Assembly (NCBI RefSeq): GCF_032104385.1
Contig: NZ_DAMCHJ010000005.1
Coordinates: 1 to 64,000, forward strand
Source: Tissierella sp032104385
GTDB lineage: Bacteria; Bacillota; Clostridia; Tissierellales; Tissierellaceae
Reading direction: 5' to 3'
DNA length: 64,000 nucleotides
How positions within the stretch are numbered: the stretch's first letter is position 1; each line of letters begins with the position of its first letter. Below are positions 16,856 to 25,364 of this stretch, piece by piece. A program made the position numbers and the translations under genes. The notes under the pieces were generated by a model, which was not told where the DNA came from, did no database searches, and worked only from the letters and a program-made list of their open reading frames with translations.

Positions 16856-18439
16856 TTGAAAAAGGGGATACATAAATTAACTGCCAAAATTTACAACTTA
16901 GAGAGAGTAAGAAAACTATATATCTTTCTGCTTATCTTTTCTATAGTTTTTCTATTAGCCATTATAAATTATTTTTATATATCTACCTTTAGAGATGTAA
17001 AAATATTATATGCCCAATATATTAAAGAACGTATTATAAACATAAAAAAAGATTTTCTAAAGGATTCTGTTAATAATATGATAAATAATATTGAGCAAAC
17101 ACAAGCAGAGATAATAGAAACTAATAAAAAACGTGTAGATAGAGCGGCTAAGGTTATATCAGAATATCATCAGTTAAAACAAGAAGATTTTTTGAAAAAA
17201 ACTATTGATTATTTTGAAATAGGAACTACAAAGGAATCTTTTAGTATACTTATATTGGATAGAGATGTAGATGAAGTTTTATATCAAAATAATATAAATC
17301 ATATGATAGATATTGAAGGTATTCATTCTTATACTGAGAATTTAAAGAAGGATTTCATAGCTTATAACGAAGATGATTATGGACAATACTATATTCTTTA
17401 TGGTGTGACCAAAGATTATATAAAAAATGCTACTACAGAATCTATAAAAAAACGGATACATAGGGATAGCTTCGAAAATGATGCTTATATTTGGATAAAT
17501 GAGGTTATAAATTATGATGGTGGAGATGACTATGCTATTCGGCGTATTCATCCAAACTTAAAAGACACAGAAGGTATATATTTATCTACAAAGATGCAGG
17601 ATATTGAGGGAAATCATCCCTATCTGACGGAACTCAATGGAATTAAAGAAAATGGAGAAATATATTTTACTTATTTTTTTAAAAAGAAAACATGTAATGA
17701 AGTTGCTGAAAAGTTAACTTATGCAAAATTATATAAAGATTATAATTGGATTATAGCCATGGGAATTTATTTCGATGATATTCAACCATATATAGATGAA
17801 ATTTCTAAGGATGGAGATAAAGCTATTTCTAAAATTACTACATTGATAATTATCCTATCATTAGGGTTAATTTTTATAGGGATTTCAATAGTATTAATCT
17901 TAGAACATTGGTATTATAAAAACTCCAATAAAGAATTAATGGAAGAACTAAATATGGATGAACTCACTAAGGCTTTTAATAGACGGGCTGCTACAAAAAA
18001 ATTAGAAGAAATATTCTATTTATTTAGAAGATATAATTATGTTTATACAATTATTTTCTTTGATATAGATGACTTTAAGAAAATTAATGATAATTATGGA
18101 CATGATGTGGGAGATATAGTTTTAACCAATATTGTAGAAATCATAAATAAGTCTACAAGAAGGACAGATTTTCTTTACAGATGGGGGGGAGAAGAATTTC
18201 TTCTTATTTGTGAAGGGCTGAAAGAAGAGCATTTAGAATCATTTACAGATAAAATTTTAAGGGATATAGAAAGTTTTGAGTATGAATCTGAAGGTAAAAA
18301 ATATCATGTAACTATTTCAATAGGTGCTTCCTATTTCACTGAAGATGATGAAAACTTTTTATCTGCAATCAAAAGAGCTGACATGGCATTATACAAATCT
18401 AAAAAATCAGGGAAAAATAGAGCTACACTTGATATATAA
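16856..18439 (+). CDS. Membrane diguanylate cyclase with extracellular Cache sensor
   Basis: Two membrane segments (about residues 20-43 and 325-350) enclose a large extracellular Cache-like region (RIHPNL, GNHPYLTELNG, YNWIIAMGIYFDDI). The cytoplasmic GGDEF domain (about 363-525) has an intact GGEEF active site, the DIDDFKKIND metal/substrate motif and an RxxD inhibitory site (RRTD) five residues upstream. It should make cyclic di-GMP and be product-inhibited. An ATG at 16847 touches its only possible ribosome site, so the TTG at 16856 behind AGGATGGGG is more likely. RtcB follows 25 bases later. Confidence 0.85.
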   Translation: MKKGIHKLTAKIYNLERVRKLYIFLLIFSIVFLLAIINYFYISTFRDVKILYAQYIKERIINIKKDFLKDSVNNMINNIEQTQAEIIETNKKRVDRAAKVISEYHQLKQEDFLKKTIDYFEIGTTKESFSILILDRDVDEVLYQNNINHMIDIEGIHSYTENLKKDFIAYNEDDYGQYYILYGVTKDYIKNATTESIKKRIHRDSFENDAYIWINEVINYDGGDDYAIRRIHPNLKDTEGIYLSTKMQDIEGNHPYLTELNGIKENGEIYFTYFFKKKTCNEVAEKLTYAKLYKDYNWIIAMGIYFDDIQPYIDEISKDGDKAISKITTLIIILSLGLIFIGISIVLILEHWYYKNSNKELMEELNMDELTKAFNRRAATKKLEEIFYLFRRYNYVYTIIFFDIDDFKKINDNYGHDVGDIVLTNIVEIINKSTRRTDFLYRWGGEEFLLICEGLKEEHLESFTDKILRDIESFEYESEGKKYHVTISIGASYFTEDDENFLSAIKRADMALYKSKKSGKNRATLDI

Positions 18440-18464
18440 TATGATTAAATATAGAGGTGACTAA

Positions 18465-19679
18465 ATGGAGTTAAAAGGAAAATATAATATAGCTAAAGTA
18501 TTTACAGACAATTTAGAAGACGGAGCAAGAGAACAAATAATAGAGTTATTAAATCAAGATTTTATAGAGGACTCAAAGGTTCGAATAATGCCGGATGTTC
18601 ATCAAGGTATGGGCTGTGTAATAGGTTTTACTGCTAATATGGGAGATAAGGCAATACCTAATATTGTGGGAGTGGACATAGGATGTGGCATGCTAACTGT
18701 TGAACTTGGCAATATAGATATGGACTTACCAAGATTAGACGATATAATAAATAAAAAGATTCCTTCTGGAAAATCCACACATATGGAAAGAAAGTTTAAA
18801 TTTGATAAATTCAATGATTTATACTGCTTTAGGGATTTGAAGGATACTAAAAGAATAGAAAGAAGCATAGGAACCTTAGGTGGTGGCAATCATTTTATAG
18901 AAGTTGGAGTAGATAGTAAGAACAATAAATATTTAGTAATTCATTCAGGCAGTAGAAATCTAGGGAAGCAAGTTGCTGAAATTTATCAAAAATTAGCAAT
19001 AGATTTATGTAGTGGGAAAGGTGATTATTTTATTAAAAGGGAAGAAATAATTGCTAGTTATAAAGCAGAAGGCAGGAGAAAAGAAATAAAGAAAGTTTTA
19101 GAGGAACTAAAGAAGGAATACGATGAACTTAAACCTAAATATCCTAAATCCTTATGTTATTTAACTGGAGAATATAGAGAAAAGTATTTACATGATATGA
19201 AGATATGTCAAGAATATGCAAGTTTAAATCGTGAAATGATAGCAGATATTATATTAAATAATTTATTTGGAAAAGGACTTAATGAATTTAACTATTTTGA
19301 AACCATCCATAACTATATAAACTTCAAAGATAATATTATAAGGAAAGGTGCTATATCCGCCTATGAAGGAGAAAAGATTTTAATTCCTATGAATATGAGA
19401 GATGGCTCTATAATTGCAGTTGGAAAGGGTAATGCTGATTGGAACTATTCTGCTCCCCATGGAGCAGGAAGACTTATGAGCAGAAATGTTGCAAAGGAAG
19501 TAATTACTATGGATAAGTTTAAGAAAAGTATGGAAGGCATTTATTCTACTTCAATAAATGAACATACATTAGATGAAAGTCCTTTTGCATATAAACCAAT
19601 GGAGGAAATAGTGAATAATATTGCTGAAACTGCAGAGATAGTAAATATAATAAAGCCAATTTATAATTTTAAAGCGTAA
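18465..19679 (+). CDS. rtcB: RtcB-family RNA ligase
   Basis: A 404-residue RtcB, which joins 2',3'-cyclic phosphate (or 3'-phosphate) RNA ends to 5'-OH ends using GTP and manganese. Conserved metal and guanylate motifs are present: MPDVHQGMGCVIGF, GVDIGCGM, GGGNHFIEVG, HSGSRNLG and the guanylylated-His region SAPHGAGRLMSR. The coiled insertion around residues 195-235 is charged. The enzyme probably repairs cleaved RNA or tRNA. No archease or toxin gene is adjacent. The close upstream gene is a diguanylate cyclase, an uncommon neighbour. Confidence 0.92.
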   Translation: MELKGKYNIAKVFTDNLEDGAREQIIELLNQDFIEDSKVRIMPDVHQGMGCVIGFTANMGDKAIPNIVGVDIGCGMLTVELGNIDMDLPRLDDIINKKIPSGKSTHMERKFKFDKFNDLYCFRDLKDTKRIERSIGTLGGGNHFIEVGVDSKNNKYLVIHSGSRNLGKQVAEIYQKLAIDLCSGKGDYFIKREEIIASYKAEGRRKEIKKVLEELKKEYDELKPKYPKSLCYLTGEYREKYLHDMKICQEYASLNREMIADIILNNLFGKGLNEFNYFETIHNYINFKDNIIRKGAISAYEGEKILIPMNMRDGSIIAVGKGNADWNYSAPHGAGRLMSRNVAKEVITMDKFKKSMEGIYSTSINEHTLDESPFAYKPMEEIVNNIAETAEIVNIIKPIYNFKA

Positions 19680-19707
19680 AAGATAATTAATAAAATATTT
19701 TTTGCTG

Positions 19708-19736
19708 TTGACATATTTAATTTTATATGCTAATAT
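19708..19736 (+). promoter_or_regulatory. Promoter of the methionine operon leader
   Basis: TTGACA (19708-19713), a 17-base spacer and TAATAT (19731-19736). Transcription should begin near 19743, just before the first aptamer. Confidence 0.75.
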
Positions 19737-19760
19737 CATTTTAATAATTTAATAGTTTTC

Positions 19761-19846
19761 CTTATCAAGAGTTAGGGTAGAGAATTAGCTCTATGACCCT
19801 ACGCCAACCTGCCATTAGGCAAGGTGGTTCTGCTAATGCCGATAAG
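19761..19846 (+). promoter_or_regulatory. S-box-like riboswitch candidate (first leader element)
   Basis: CTTATC/GATAAG forms P1 and the sequence starts CTTATCAAGAG exactly as SAM-I aptamers do. P2 is TAGGGT/ACCCTA with an inner AGAG/CTCT hairpin. P3 is formed by CCAACCT and AAGGTGG around GCC-ATTA-GGC. ATGA, AACC, AAGGTG and GCTAATGCC echo the SAM-I core, but the P4 helix of SAM-I is missing. A small hairpin (TGATTT/AAATCA, 19848-19865) follows P1, as in SAM-IV-type RNAs. GCTAATGC (19832-19839) can pair perfectly with GCATTAGC in the following terminator. Ligand probably S-adenosylmethionine, but this is inferred. Confidence 0.65.
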
Positions 19847-19864
19847 ATGATTTAATAGAAAATC

Positions 19865-19896
19865 AACCTTCTTAGCATTAGCTAAGAAGGTTTTTT
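19865..19896 (+). terminator. Expression-platform terminator of the first leader element
   Basis: A perfect 12-bp stem (aaccttcttagc and its complement) with an ATTA loop and six T's. Its loop and 3' arm contain GCATTAGC, complementary to 19832-19839 in the aptamer, giving a clear terminator/antiterminator switch. Confidence 0.9.
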
Positions 19897-19916
19897 AAAT
19901 TACAATTTAATATTTT

Positions 19917-20021
19917 CTTATCTAGAGAGGTGGAGGGACTGGCCCGATGAAACCCGGCAGCAATTTTAAGCTATAAGCTTAAAAAATGTGCTAATTCCTG
20001 CAGTGAAAGCTGAGAGATAAG
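19917..20021 (+). promoter_or_regulatory. SAM-I (S-box) riboswitch
   Basis: Classical S-box sequence. P1 is CTTATC/GATAAG and is followed by GAGAGGTGGAGGGACTGGCC, CGATGAAACCCGGCAGC, a P3 hairpin, then GTGCTAATTCCTGCAG and GCTGAGAGATAAG. It binds S-adenosylmethionine and turns transcription off. AGATAAGAAG (20015-20024) pairs with CTTCTTATCT (20057-20066) to form the antiterminator. Confidence 0.95.
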
Positions 20022-20050
20022 AAGTGGAGTTTTATATCCTTTTATATTAT

Positions 20051-20082
20051 AAATCCCTTCTTATCTAGAAAGGGATTTTTTA
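20051..20082 (+). terminator. Terminator of the SAM-I riboswitch
   Basis: The stem aaatccctt/aagggattt is followed by TTTTTTAA. The left arm and loop overlap the antiterminator partner. Confidence 0.9.
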
Positions 20083-20104
20083 ATTATAAAAGGAGGAATA
20101 AAAA

Positions 20105-21367
20105 ATGAAAAAAGAAACTATTTGTGTGCATGGAGGATATAATCCAAGGTCAGGAGAACCGAGGGTTTTTCCAATAATTCAAAGTACAACCTATAAATAT
20201 GAAGATCCAGATTATTTGGCAGATTTATTTGATTTAAAACAGGAAGGACATATGTATAGTAGAATCAGCAATCCAACAGTTGCTGCTTTAGAAGAGAAAG
20301 TAAGTATATTAGAGGGAGGAGTAGGTGCTTTAGCTGTGGCATCTGGTCAGTCAGCTACTTTAATAGCCATACTCAATATATGTAAAAGCGGAGATCATAT
20401 ATTAGCATCATCCAATATATATGGAGGTACTTTTACACTGCTGTCAGTTACTTTAAAAAAATTAGGAATAGATGTAACCTTTGTTGATCAAGACTTGGAA
20501 CTAGAAGAATTTATTAAATATGTTAGACCAAATACAAGGGCAATTTTTGCAGAATCCATAAGTAATCCATCTCCTAAGGTATTGGATTTTGAAAAGTTTT
20601 CTAACTTGGCCAAGAAGGTAGATTTACCACTTATTATTGATAATACTTTTCCAACGCCATATTTATGTAGTCCATTTGAATATGGAGCTAATATAATAAT
20701 TCATTCAGCTACTAAGTATTTAGATGGGCATGCTACATCTGTTGGAGGGGTAATAGTCGATGGAGGAAACTATAATTGGGATAATGGAAAGTTTAAAGAA
20801 TTAACTGAGCCTGATCCAGCGTATCATGGTATTCAATACGTTAAGGAATTTAAAGAAAAGGCCTATATTACAAAAGCAAGAGTACAGCTTTTAAGAGACT
20901 TAGGCAATTGTTTAAGCCCTTTTAATGCATTTTTAATAAATCTAGGTATAGAAACCTTACATTTAAGAATTAAAAGACATAGTGACAATGCCTTAGCATT
21001 AGCAAAATATTTAGAATTTCATCCTAAGATAAGTTGGGTTAATTATCCCAAGCTAGAATCTAATAATAATTATAAATTGGCAGAAAAATATTTACCATTA
21101 GGTGCTTCGGGAATATTAGCATTTGGTATTAAAGGAGGAAAAGAGGCCGCTAAAGAATTTATTAAGAATATAAAATTAACTGGCTTAGTAATACATTTAG
21201 GAGAAGTAAGAACATCAATACTTCATCCAGCAACTACTACTCATAGACAGTTATCAGATGAAGAACTAGAATTAGCAGGTATAAGTGGAGATATGATAAG
21301 AGTTTCTGTTGGAATTGAGAATATTGAAGATATAATAAAAGATTTTGAAACAGCATTGGGGAATTAA
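20105..21367 (+). CDS. metY: O-acetylhomoserine sulfhydrylase (aminocarboxypropyltransferase)
   Basis: A 420-residue PLP enzyme of the Cys/Met metabolism family. It shows VHGGYNPRSGEPRVFPIIQS at the N-terminus, the phosphate-binding SGQSATLIAI, the Asp region IIDNTFPTPYLCSP, and the PLP lysine in HSATKYLDGHATSVGG. The C-terminus has LHPATTTHRQL and IRVSVGIENIEDI. Length and the insertion around residues 215-250 fit MetY better than MetB or MetC. It makes homocysteine from O-acetylhomoserine and sulfide. It is first in the operon and directly controlled by the tandem leader. The start follows AAAGGAGG. Confidence 0.93.
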   Translation: MKKETICVHGGYNPRSGEPRVFPIIQSTTYKYEDPDYLADLFDLKQEGHMYSRISNPTVAALEEKVSILEGGVGALAVASGQSATLIAILNICKSGDHILASSNIYGGTFTLLSVTLKKLGIDVTFVDQDLELEEFIKYVRPNTRAIFAESISNPSPKVLDFEKFSNLAKKVDLPLIIDNTFPTPYLCSPFEYGANIIIHSATKYLDGHATSVGGVIVDGGNYNWDNGKFKELTEPDPAYHGIQYVKEFKEKAYITKARVQLLRDLGNCLSPFNAFLINLGIETLHLRIKRHSDNALALAKYLEFHPKISWVNYPKLESNNNYKLAEKYLPLGASGILAFGIKGGKEAAKEFIKNIKLTGLVIHLGEVRTSILHPATTTHRQLSDEELELAGISGDMIRVSVGIENIEDIIKDFETALGN

Positions 21368-21370
21368 AAT

Positions 21371-22243
21371 ATGGGATTGATAATTCATAGAAATATTTCA
21401 GCAATAGAACGGCTGATTAAAGACAATATAGATATTAATTATAAAAGTAATCTCAAGGGTTTACCAAAGACATTAATATTAAACTTAATGCCTAATAAAA
21501 CAGAAACTGAATATCAGTTATTAAAAATACTAGGAAATAGTTTTATAGATGTACAGGTGGATTTCTTATATACAAAAACATATAAACCTAAAAATATAGA
21601 TCTAAATTATCTAGAAGAAACTTATAAAACATTAGATGAAGTAAGGAATACAAATTATGATGGGATGATAATAACCGGTGCTCCCTTAGAATTTGTAGAT
21701 TTTAATGAAATATCTTACTGGGAAGAGTTAAAGGATATAATAGATTATTCTAATAAACATATTAAATCCACCATCTATTTATGTTGGGCAGTAGCAGCAG
21801 GATTATATTATAATTACAAAATACCTAAACATACAATTCATAAAAAGATAAATGGCATATTTAACCATGAGATTTTAAATGAAAATTCTTTATTACTTAA
21901 AAATTGTGGAGAAAAAATAATTTCTCCGCATTCTAGGTACTTTGAAATTAGGGAAGAGGACATAGAAAGCTTCCAAGGATTAGAAATTCTATCTAAGTCA
22001 AATGATTCAGGAATATATATAGTAGCTCAAGTAGAAGGGAAGGAAATATATATTACAGGTCATCCAGAGTATGGAGAGGATACTTTAAGCAATGAATATA
22101 GAAGGGATATAGATAAAGGATTATTACCGAATTTACCTAAAAATTATTTTCCCAATGATGATTTTAATTTATTGCCTAAAAATACATGGGGAGATCATTC
22201 ACAAATTTTAATAGATAACTGGTTACGATACTATTTAATATAA
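21371..22243 (+). CDS. metA: Homoserine O-acetyltransferase, MetA family
   Basis: A 290-residue MetA-type acyltransferase. The nucleophilic Cys is in YLCWAVAAGLY (Cys near residue 138), and the later GHPEYGEDTL contributes His and Glu. Glu107 in TGAPLEFVD corresponds to the position that distinguishes acetyl-CoA users (Glu) from succinyl-CoA users (Gly). It should therefore make O-acetylhomoserine, the substrate of the upstream MetY. It lies 3 bases after metY. Confidence 0.9.
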   Translation: MGLIIHRNISAIERLIKDNIDINYKSNLKGLPKTLILNLMPNKTETEYQLLKILGNSFIDVQVDFLYTKTYKPKNIDLNYLEETYKTLDEVRNTNYDGMIITGAPLEFVDFNEISYWEELKDIIDYSNKHIKSTIYLCWAVAAGLYYNYKIPKHTIHKKINGIFNHEILNENSLLLKNCGEKIISPHSRYFEIREEDIESFQGLEILSKSNDSGIYIVAQVEGKEIYITGHPEYGEDTLSNEYRRDIDKGLLPNLPKNYFPNDDFNLLPKNTWGDHSQILIDNWLRYYLI

Positions 22244-22260
22244 GAAAGGGGAGAGAGGCG

Positions 22261-23490
22261 ATGCTAAATATTGGATTGTTAGGATTGGGAACAGTGGGAA
22301 CGGGAATTGTTCAGATATTAGAAGAAAGAAAACAATACCTAGAAAACCTAGTAAAACAAGAAATTAATATATCTAAGGTTTTGGTGAAGGATATAGATAA
22401 AAGACGGGACATTAAAATAAATAAAGAGAAACTGACTACAGATATTTATGAAATAATTGAAGATGATAATATTGATTTAATTATTGAAGTTATGGGGGGG
22501 TTAGATAAACCCTATTATTGTATAAAAGAAGCATTGAATAAAGGGAAAGATGTTATAACAGCTAATAAAGCTGTAGTTGCAAAATATTTAGAGGAATTAA
22601 CAGAACTAGCAAAAGAAAGAAATAAGTCCTTTTTGTATGAAGCCAGTGTAGGTGGTGGAATGCCAATTATAAAACCTTTAAAAGAACAGATAAATATAAA
22701 TGAAATACAAGAAATAAAAGGGATATTAAATGGCACATCTAATTATATACTGACAAAGATGACATCTGATAACTTAGATTTTGAAGATGCATTAAAGATA
22801 AGTCAAGGCTTAGGATATGCAGAGACAAATCCTATTGATGATATTGAAGGCTATGATACTAGAAGAAAACTTAGAATTTTATCAACTATTGCATTTAAAG
22901 ATAAAATAGATGAAGAAAATATTTCCTGTTATGGTATTAGCAGTATAAATTGTGATGATATAAGAAATATAAAAGGAATGAATAGTACAGTTAAGTTATT
23001 AGGCACAGCAGTTGTAAGTGACAATAAATATTATGCTAATGTTGAACCAGTTATTTTAAATCAAAATTCTTATTTTGGAAAGGTTGATAATGCAAATAAT
23101 TTGGTTTCTTTTGTAGGAGATGTAGTTGGAGAATTAAGATTTTTTGGTGAAGGTGCAGGTAAATTTCCTACAGCTAATGCAATAGTAAGTGATTTAATAG
23201 ATATTACAGCTAATACTTATCCAAGAAATTGTATTTGGAAAAATAAGAATTTAAACAATATAAATCAGTTATATGAAGGTAAATATTATATGAGAATTAC
23301 TACGGAAAAAGAAATCAAGGATAAAATAGAAGGATATATAATTGATAATAGAATTACAGAAAATATAATTGAAAATAAAGATAGTATTGCATTTACTACT
23401 AAATCCATATTAAGAAAGAAATTAGAAAAAGTAGTTGAGACTTTTATGATAAATTCACAAGATTATTTTATTGCAAGATTAGAAGTGTAA
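22261..23490 (+). CDS. hom: Homoserine dehydrogenase
   Basis: A 409-residue enzyme reducing aspartate semialdehyde to homoserine. It has an N-terminal nucleotide-binding fold (GLLGLGTVGTGIVQIL, residues 4-19), the catalytic-domain motifs KDVITANKA, EASVGGGMPIIKPL, GILNGTSNYILTKM and GLGYAETNPIDDIEGYD, and a C-terminal stretch of about 70 residues in the place of the ACT domain. That tail (YYMRITTEKEIKDKIEGY onwards) is more divergent than usual, so allosteric threonine control is uncertain. The start follows AAGGGGAGAG. Confidence 0.93.
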   Translation: MLNIGLLGLGTVGTGIVQILEERKQYLENLVKQEINISKVLVKDIDKRRDIKINKEKLTTDIYEIIEDDNIDLIIEVMGGLDKPYYCIKEALNKGKDVITANKAVVAKYLEELTELAKERNKSFLYEASVGGGMPIIKPLKEQININEIQEIKGILNGTSNYILTKMTSDNLDFEDALKISQGLGYAETNPIDDIEGYDTRRKLRILSTIAFKDKIDEENISCYGISSINCDDIRNIKGMNSTVKLLGTAVVSDNKYYANVEPVILNQNSYFGKVDNANNLVSFVGDVVGELRFFGEGAGKFPTANAIVSDLIDITANTYPRNCIWKNKNLNNINQLYEGKYYMRITTEKEIKDKIEGYIIDNRITENIIENKDSIAFTTKSILRKKLEKVVETFMINSQDYFIARLEV

Positions 23491-23506
23491 AAAAGGGCGT
23501 GATTTC

Positions 23507-24697
23507 GTGATTGTTCAAAAATATGGTGGCAGTTCAGTAGCAACTACTGAAAAAATTATTCAGATAGCTAAAAAGATTACTGAAAGGAAGGAATTCACTA
23601 AAGATATCATAGTTGTAGTTTCAGCTATGGGAAAAAATACGGATATTCTTATTGAATTATCTAAAGGAATATCTTTAAACCCGTTGGATAGGGAGTTAGA
23701 TGTTTTATTATCTACAGGTGAGCAGCAAACAATAGCCTTACTTTCTATGGCATTAAATAATTTAGGGTGTAAAGCTGTTTCGTTAACTGGAGTTCAAGCC
23801 AGAATAAATACTAAGGGAAGTCACACTAGATCAAGTATAGTAGATATTGAAGAAGATGTAATAAAAAAATATTTAAAAGAAGGAAATGTAGTAGTTATAG
23901 CAGGGTTTCAAGGAATTAATCAAGAAGGAGATATTACAACTTTAGGAAGGGGAGGATCAGATACTACTGCTGTGGCTTTGGCAGCTAAGTTTAATTGCCC
24001 TTGTGAGATATATACAGATGTAGACGGAGTATATTCAATAGATCCTAATGTATATAAAAAGGCTTCCAGAATCCCAAAGTTAAGCTATGATATTGGTTTA
24101 GAAATGACTAGATTAGGTGCCAAGGTAATTGATAAAAGGGCATTAGCCCTAGGGAAAAAGTTTGGCGTACCAATATGTATTGGAAATAGTTTTGAAAATG
24201 AAATTGGAACAATAATAGGGGATGATAGTATGGAAGAATTAAAAGTTTTATCTTTAGTTGCAGACGATAGTCAAATAGAAGTAAAGATAAAGAATATACC
24301 TAATAAAATAGACAATTTGTCTAATATATTTAAGATACTAGGTAAATATGATCTGGATATTGGAATGACGGAAAATAATTTAACAGATAAGAATTTAAAT
24401 ATTTCTTTTATATGTTCTAAAGAATACACTAAGTTGTTTTCACCTATAAAAAAAGAGATAGTAAGAGATATAGATAGATTTGTAGAGGTGGAAGTCAATA
24501 ATACTACAAGGGTATCTATAATAGGTACTGGACGAATAAATCAGGCAGAAGTTACTTCAAAGATATTTGATTTAATAAAAGAAACCAATGTAAAATATAA
24601 AAAATTATGTACATCAGAATTAAGTTTATCATATTTTTTTGAGGGAGGAGAGATAAAAGAATTAATTAATGGATTGGCACAGGCTTTTAACTTATAA
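23507..24697 (+). CDS. lysC: Aspartate kinase
   Basis: A 396-residue aspartokinase. KYGGSSVAT is at residues 4-12, with STGEQQTIALLSMAL, GFQGINQEGDITTLGRGGSD, the ATP-binding DVDGVYSIDPN, then two C-terminal ACT domains (about 265-396) that usually sense lysine and/or threonine. It starts at GTG, 16 bases after hom. Its place in a SAM-controlled operon suggests a methionine-dedicated isoenzyme, with another aspartokinase elsewhere for lysine. That is inference. Confidence 0.92.
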   Translation: MIVQKYGGSSVATTEKIIQIAKKITERKEFTKDIIVVVSAMGKNTDILIELSKGISLNPLDRELDVLLSTGEQQTIALLSMALNNLGCKAVSLTGVQARINTKGSHTRSSIVDIEEDVIKKYLKEGNVVVIAGFQGINQEGDITTLGRGGSDTTAVALAAKFNCPCEIYTDVDGVYSIDPNVYKKASRIPKLSYDIGLEMTRLGAKVIDKRALALGKKFGVPICIGNSFENEIGTIIGDDSMEELKVLSLVADDSQIEVKIKNIPNKIDNLSNIFKILGKYDLDIGMTENNLTDKNLNISFICSKEYTKLFSPIKKEIVRDIDRFVEVEVNNTTRVSIIGTGRINQAEVTSKIFDLIKETNVKYKKLCTSELSLSYFFEGGEIKELINGLAQAFNL

Positions 24698-24791
24698 TAA
24701 AATGAAATTTACAGGGCAATTTTGAAATGATTATTTTAATTTAGTAAATGAATTTATTATGGATAGAATAAAAAAACTCATAACCATGATA

Positions 24792-24847
24792 TGCTCCCCT
24801 TGTAGTAGACAGCTAAAATAATAAAACTGTGGACTATAAGGGGAGTA
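24792..24847. repeat. IS-end-like inverted repeat pair
   Basis: TGCTCCCCTTGTAGTAGACAG (24792-24812) and the complement of 24827-24847, reading TACTCCCCTTATAGTCCACAG, match at 17 of 21 positions around a 14-base AT-rich centre. The arms look like IS3-family terminal repeats brought together, or a very small MITE. No T-run follows, so it is a poor terminator. Nothing else is seen between lysC and the metal operon promoter. Confidence 0.45.
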
Positions 24848-24920
24848 GTTTTGATGGAAGTTTTTTAATATCTTATTAAATACTGTGTTAAGAGCAAAAA
24901 AAGGGGTATTATATAAATAA

Positions 24921-24936
24921 GTTAGGCATGCCTAAC
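24921..24936. promoter_or_regulatory. DtxR/MntR-family operator
   Basis: A perfect 16-bp palindrome, GTTAGGCATGCCTAAC, lies 23 bases before the regulator's start codon and just downstream of an AT-rich -10-like TATTATATAAAT. TTAGGC/GCCTAA is the half-site class of metal-dependent DtxR-family repressors. Autoregulation of the whole operon is likely. Confidence 0.75.
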
Positions 24937-24959
24937 ATTTACCAATATGGAGGAAGATT

Positions 24960-25361
24960 ATGAACATAAGTAAGGAAGATTATTTAAAAGTCATTTATGA
25001 ACTAGGTGGGGAGAATGATTTAGTTAGTAACAAGGATATAGCTACAAAACTTGATATATCTGCTCCTTCTGTATCGGAGATGATAAAAAAGTTGTTACAA
25101 GATGGATATGTTGAGTATACATTATATCAAGGTATAAGGCTTACAAAATATGGAACTAAAGAAGCTAAAAAAATTAGAAACAGGCATCTTCTATGGGAGT
25201 TTTTTCTAGTAGAGAAGCTGGGATATAATTTGGATGAAATACATGAAGAAGCAGAGAAACTAGAACACGTAACCAGTGATATGTTAGAAGAAAGATTGGA
25301 TAGATATTTGAATTACCCAAAGGAATGTCCTCATGGGTCAAAGATAATAAGGGAGGAATAA
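24960..25361 (+). CDS. DtxR/MntR-family metal-dependent transcriptional regulator
   Basis: 133 residues: an N-terminal winged helix (about 1-70, ISAPSVSEMIKKLLQDGYVEY) and a short dimerisation/metal-binding domain (about 71-133, with RHLLWEFFLVEKLG, HEEAEKLEHVTSDMLEERL and CPHG). There is no SH3-like third domain, as in MntR and TroR. It should repress the downstream metal uptake genes when manganese, iron or zinc is plentiful. The start follows GGAGGAAG and the binding protein begins 3 bases after its stop. Confidence 0.88.
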   Translation: MNISKEDYLKVIYELGGENDLVSNKDIATKLDISAPSVSEMIKKLLQDGYVEYTLYQGIRLTKYGTKEAKKIRNRHLLWEFFLVEKLGYNLDEIHEEAEKLEHVTSDMLEERLDRYLNYPKECPHGSKIIREE

Positions 25362-25364
25362 ATA

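Noticed and set aside
19761..19896. T-box leader as an explanation of the first metY leader element
   Set aside because: The element is too short and lacks the T-box sequence and specifier stem. Its P1 and core pieces resemble S-boxes instead.
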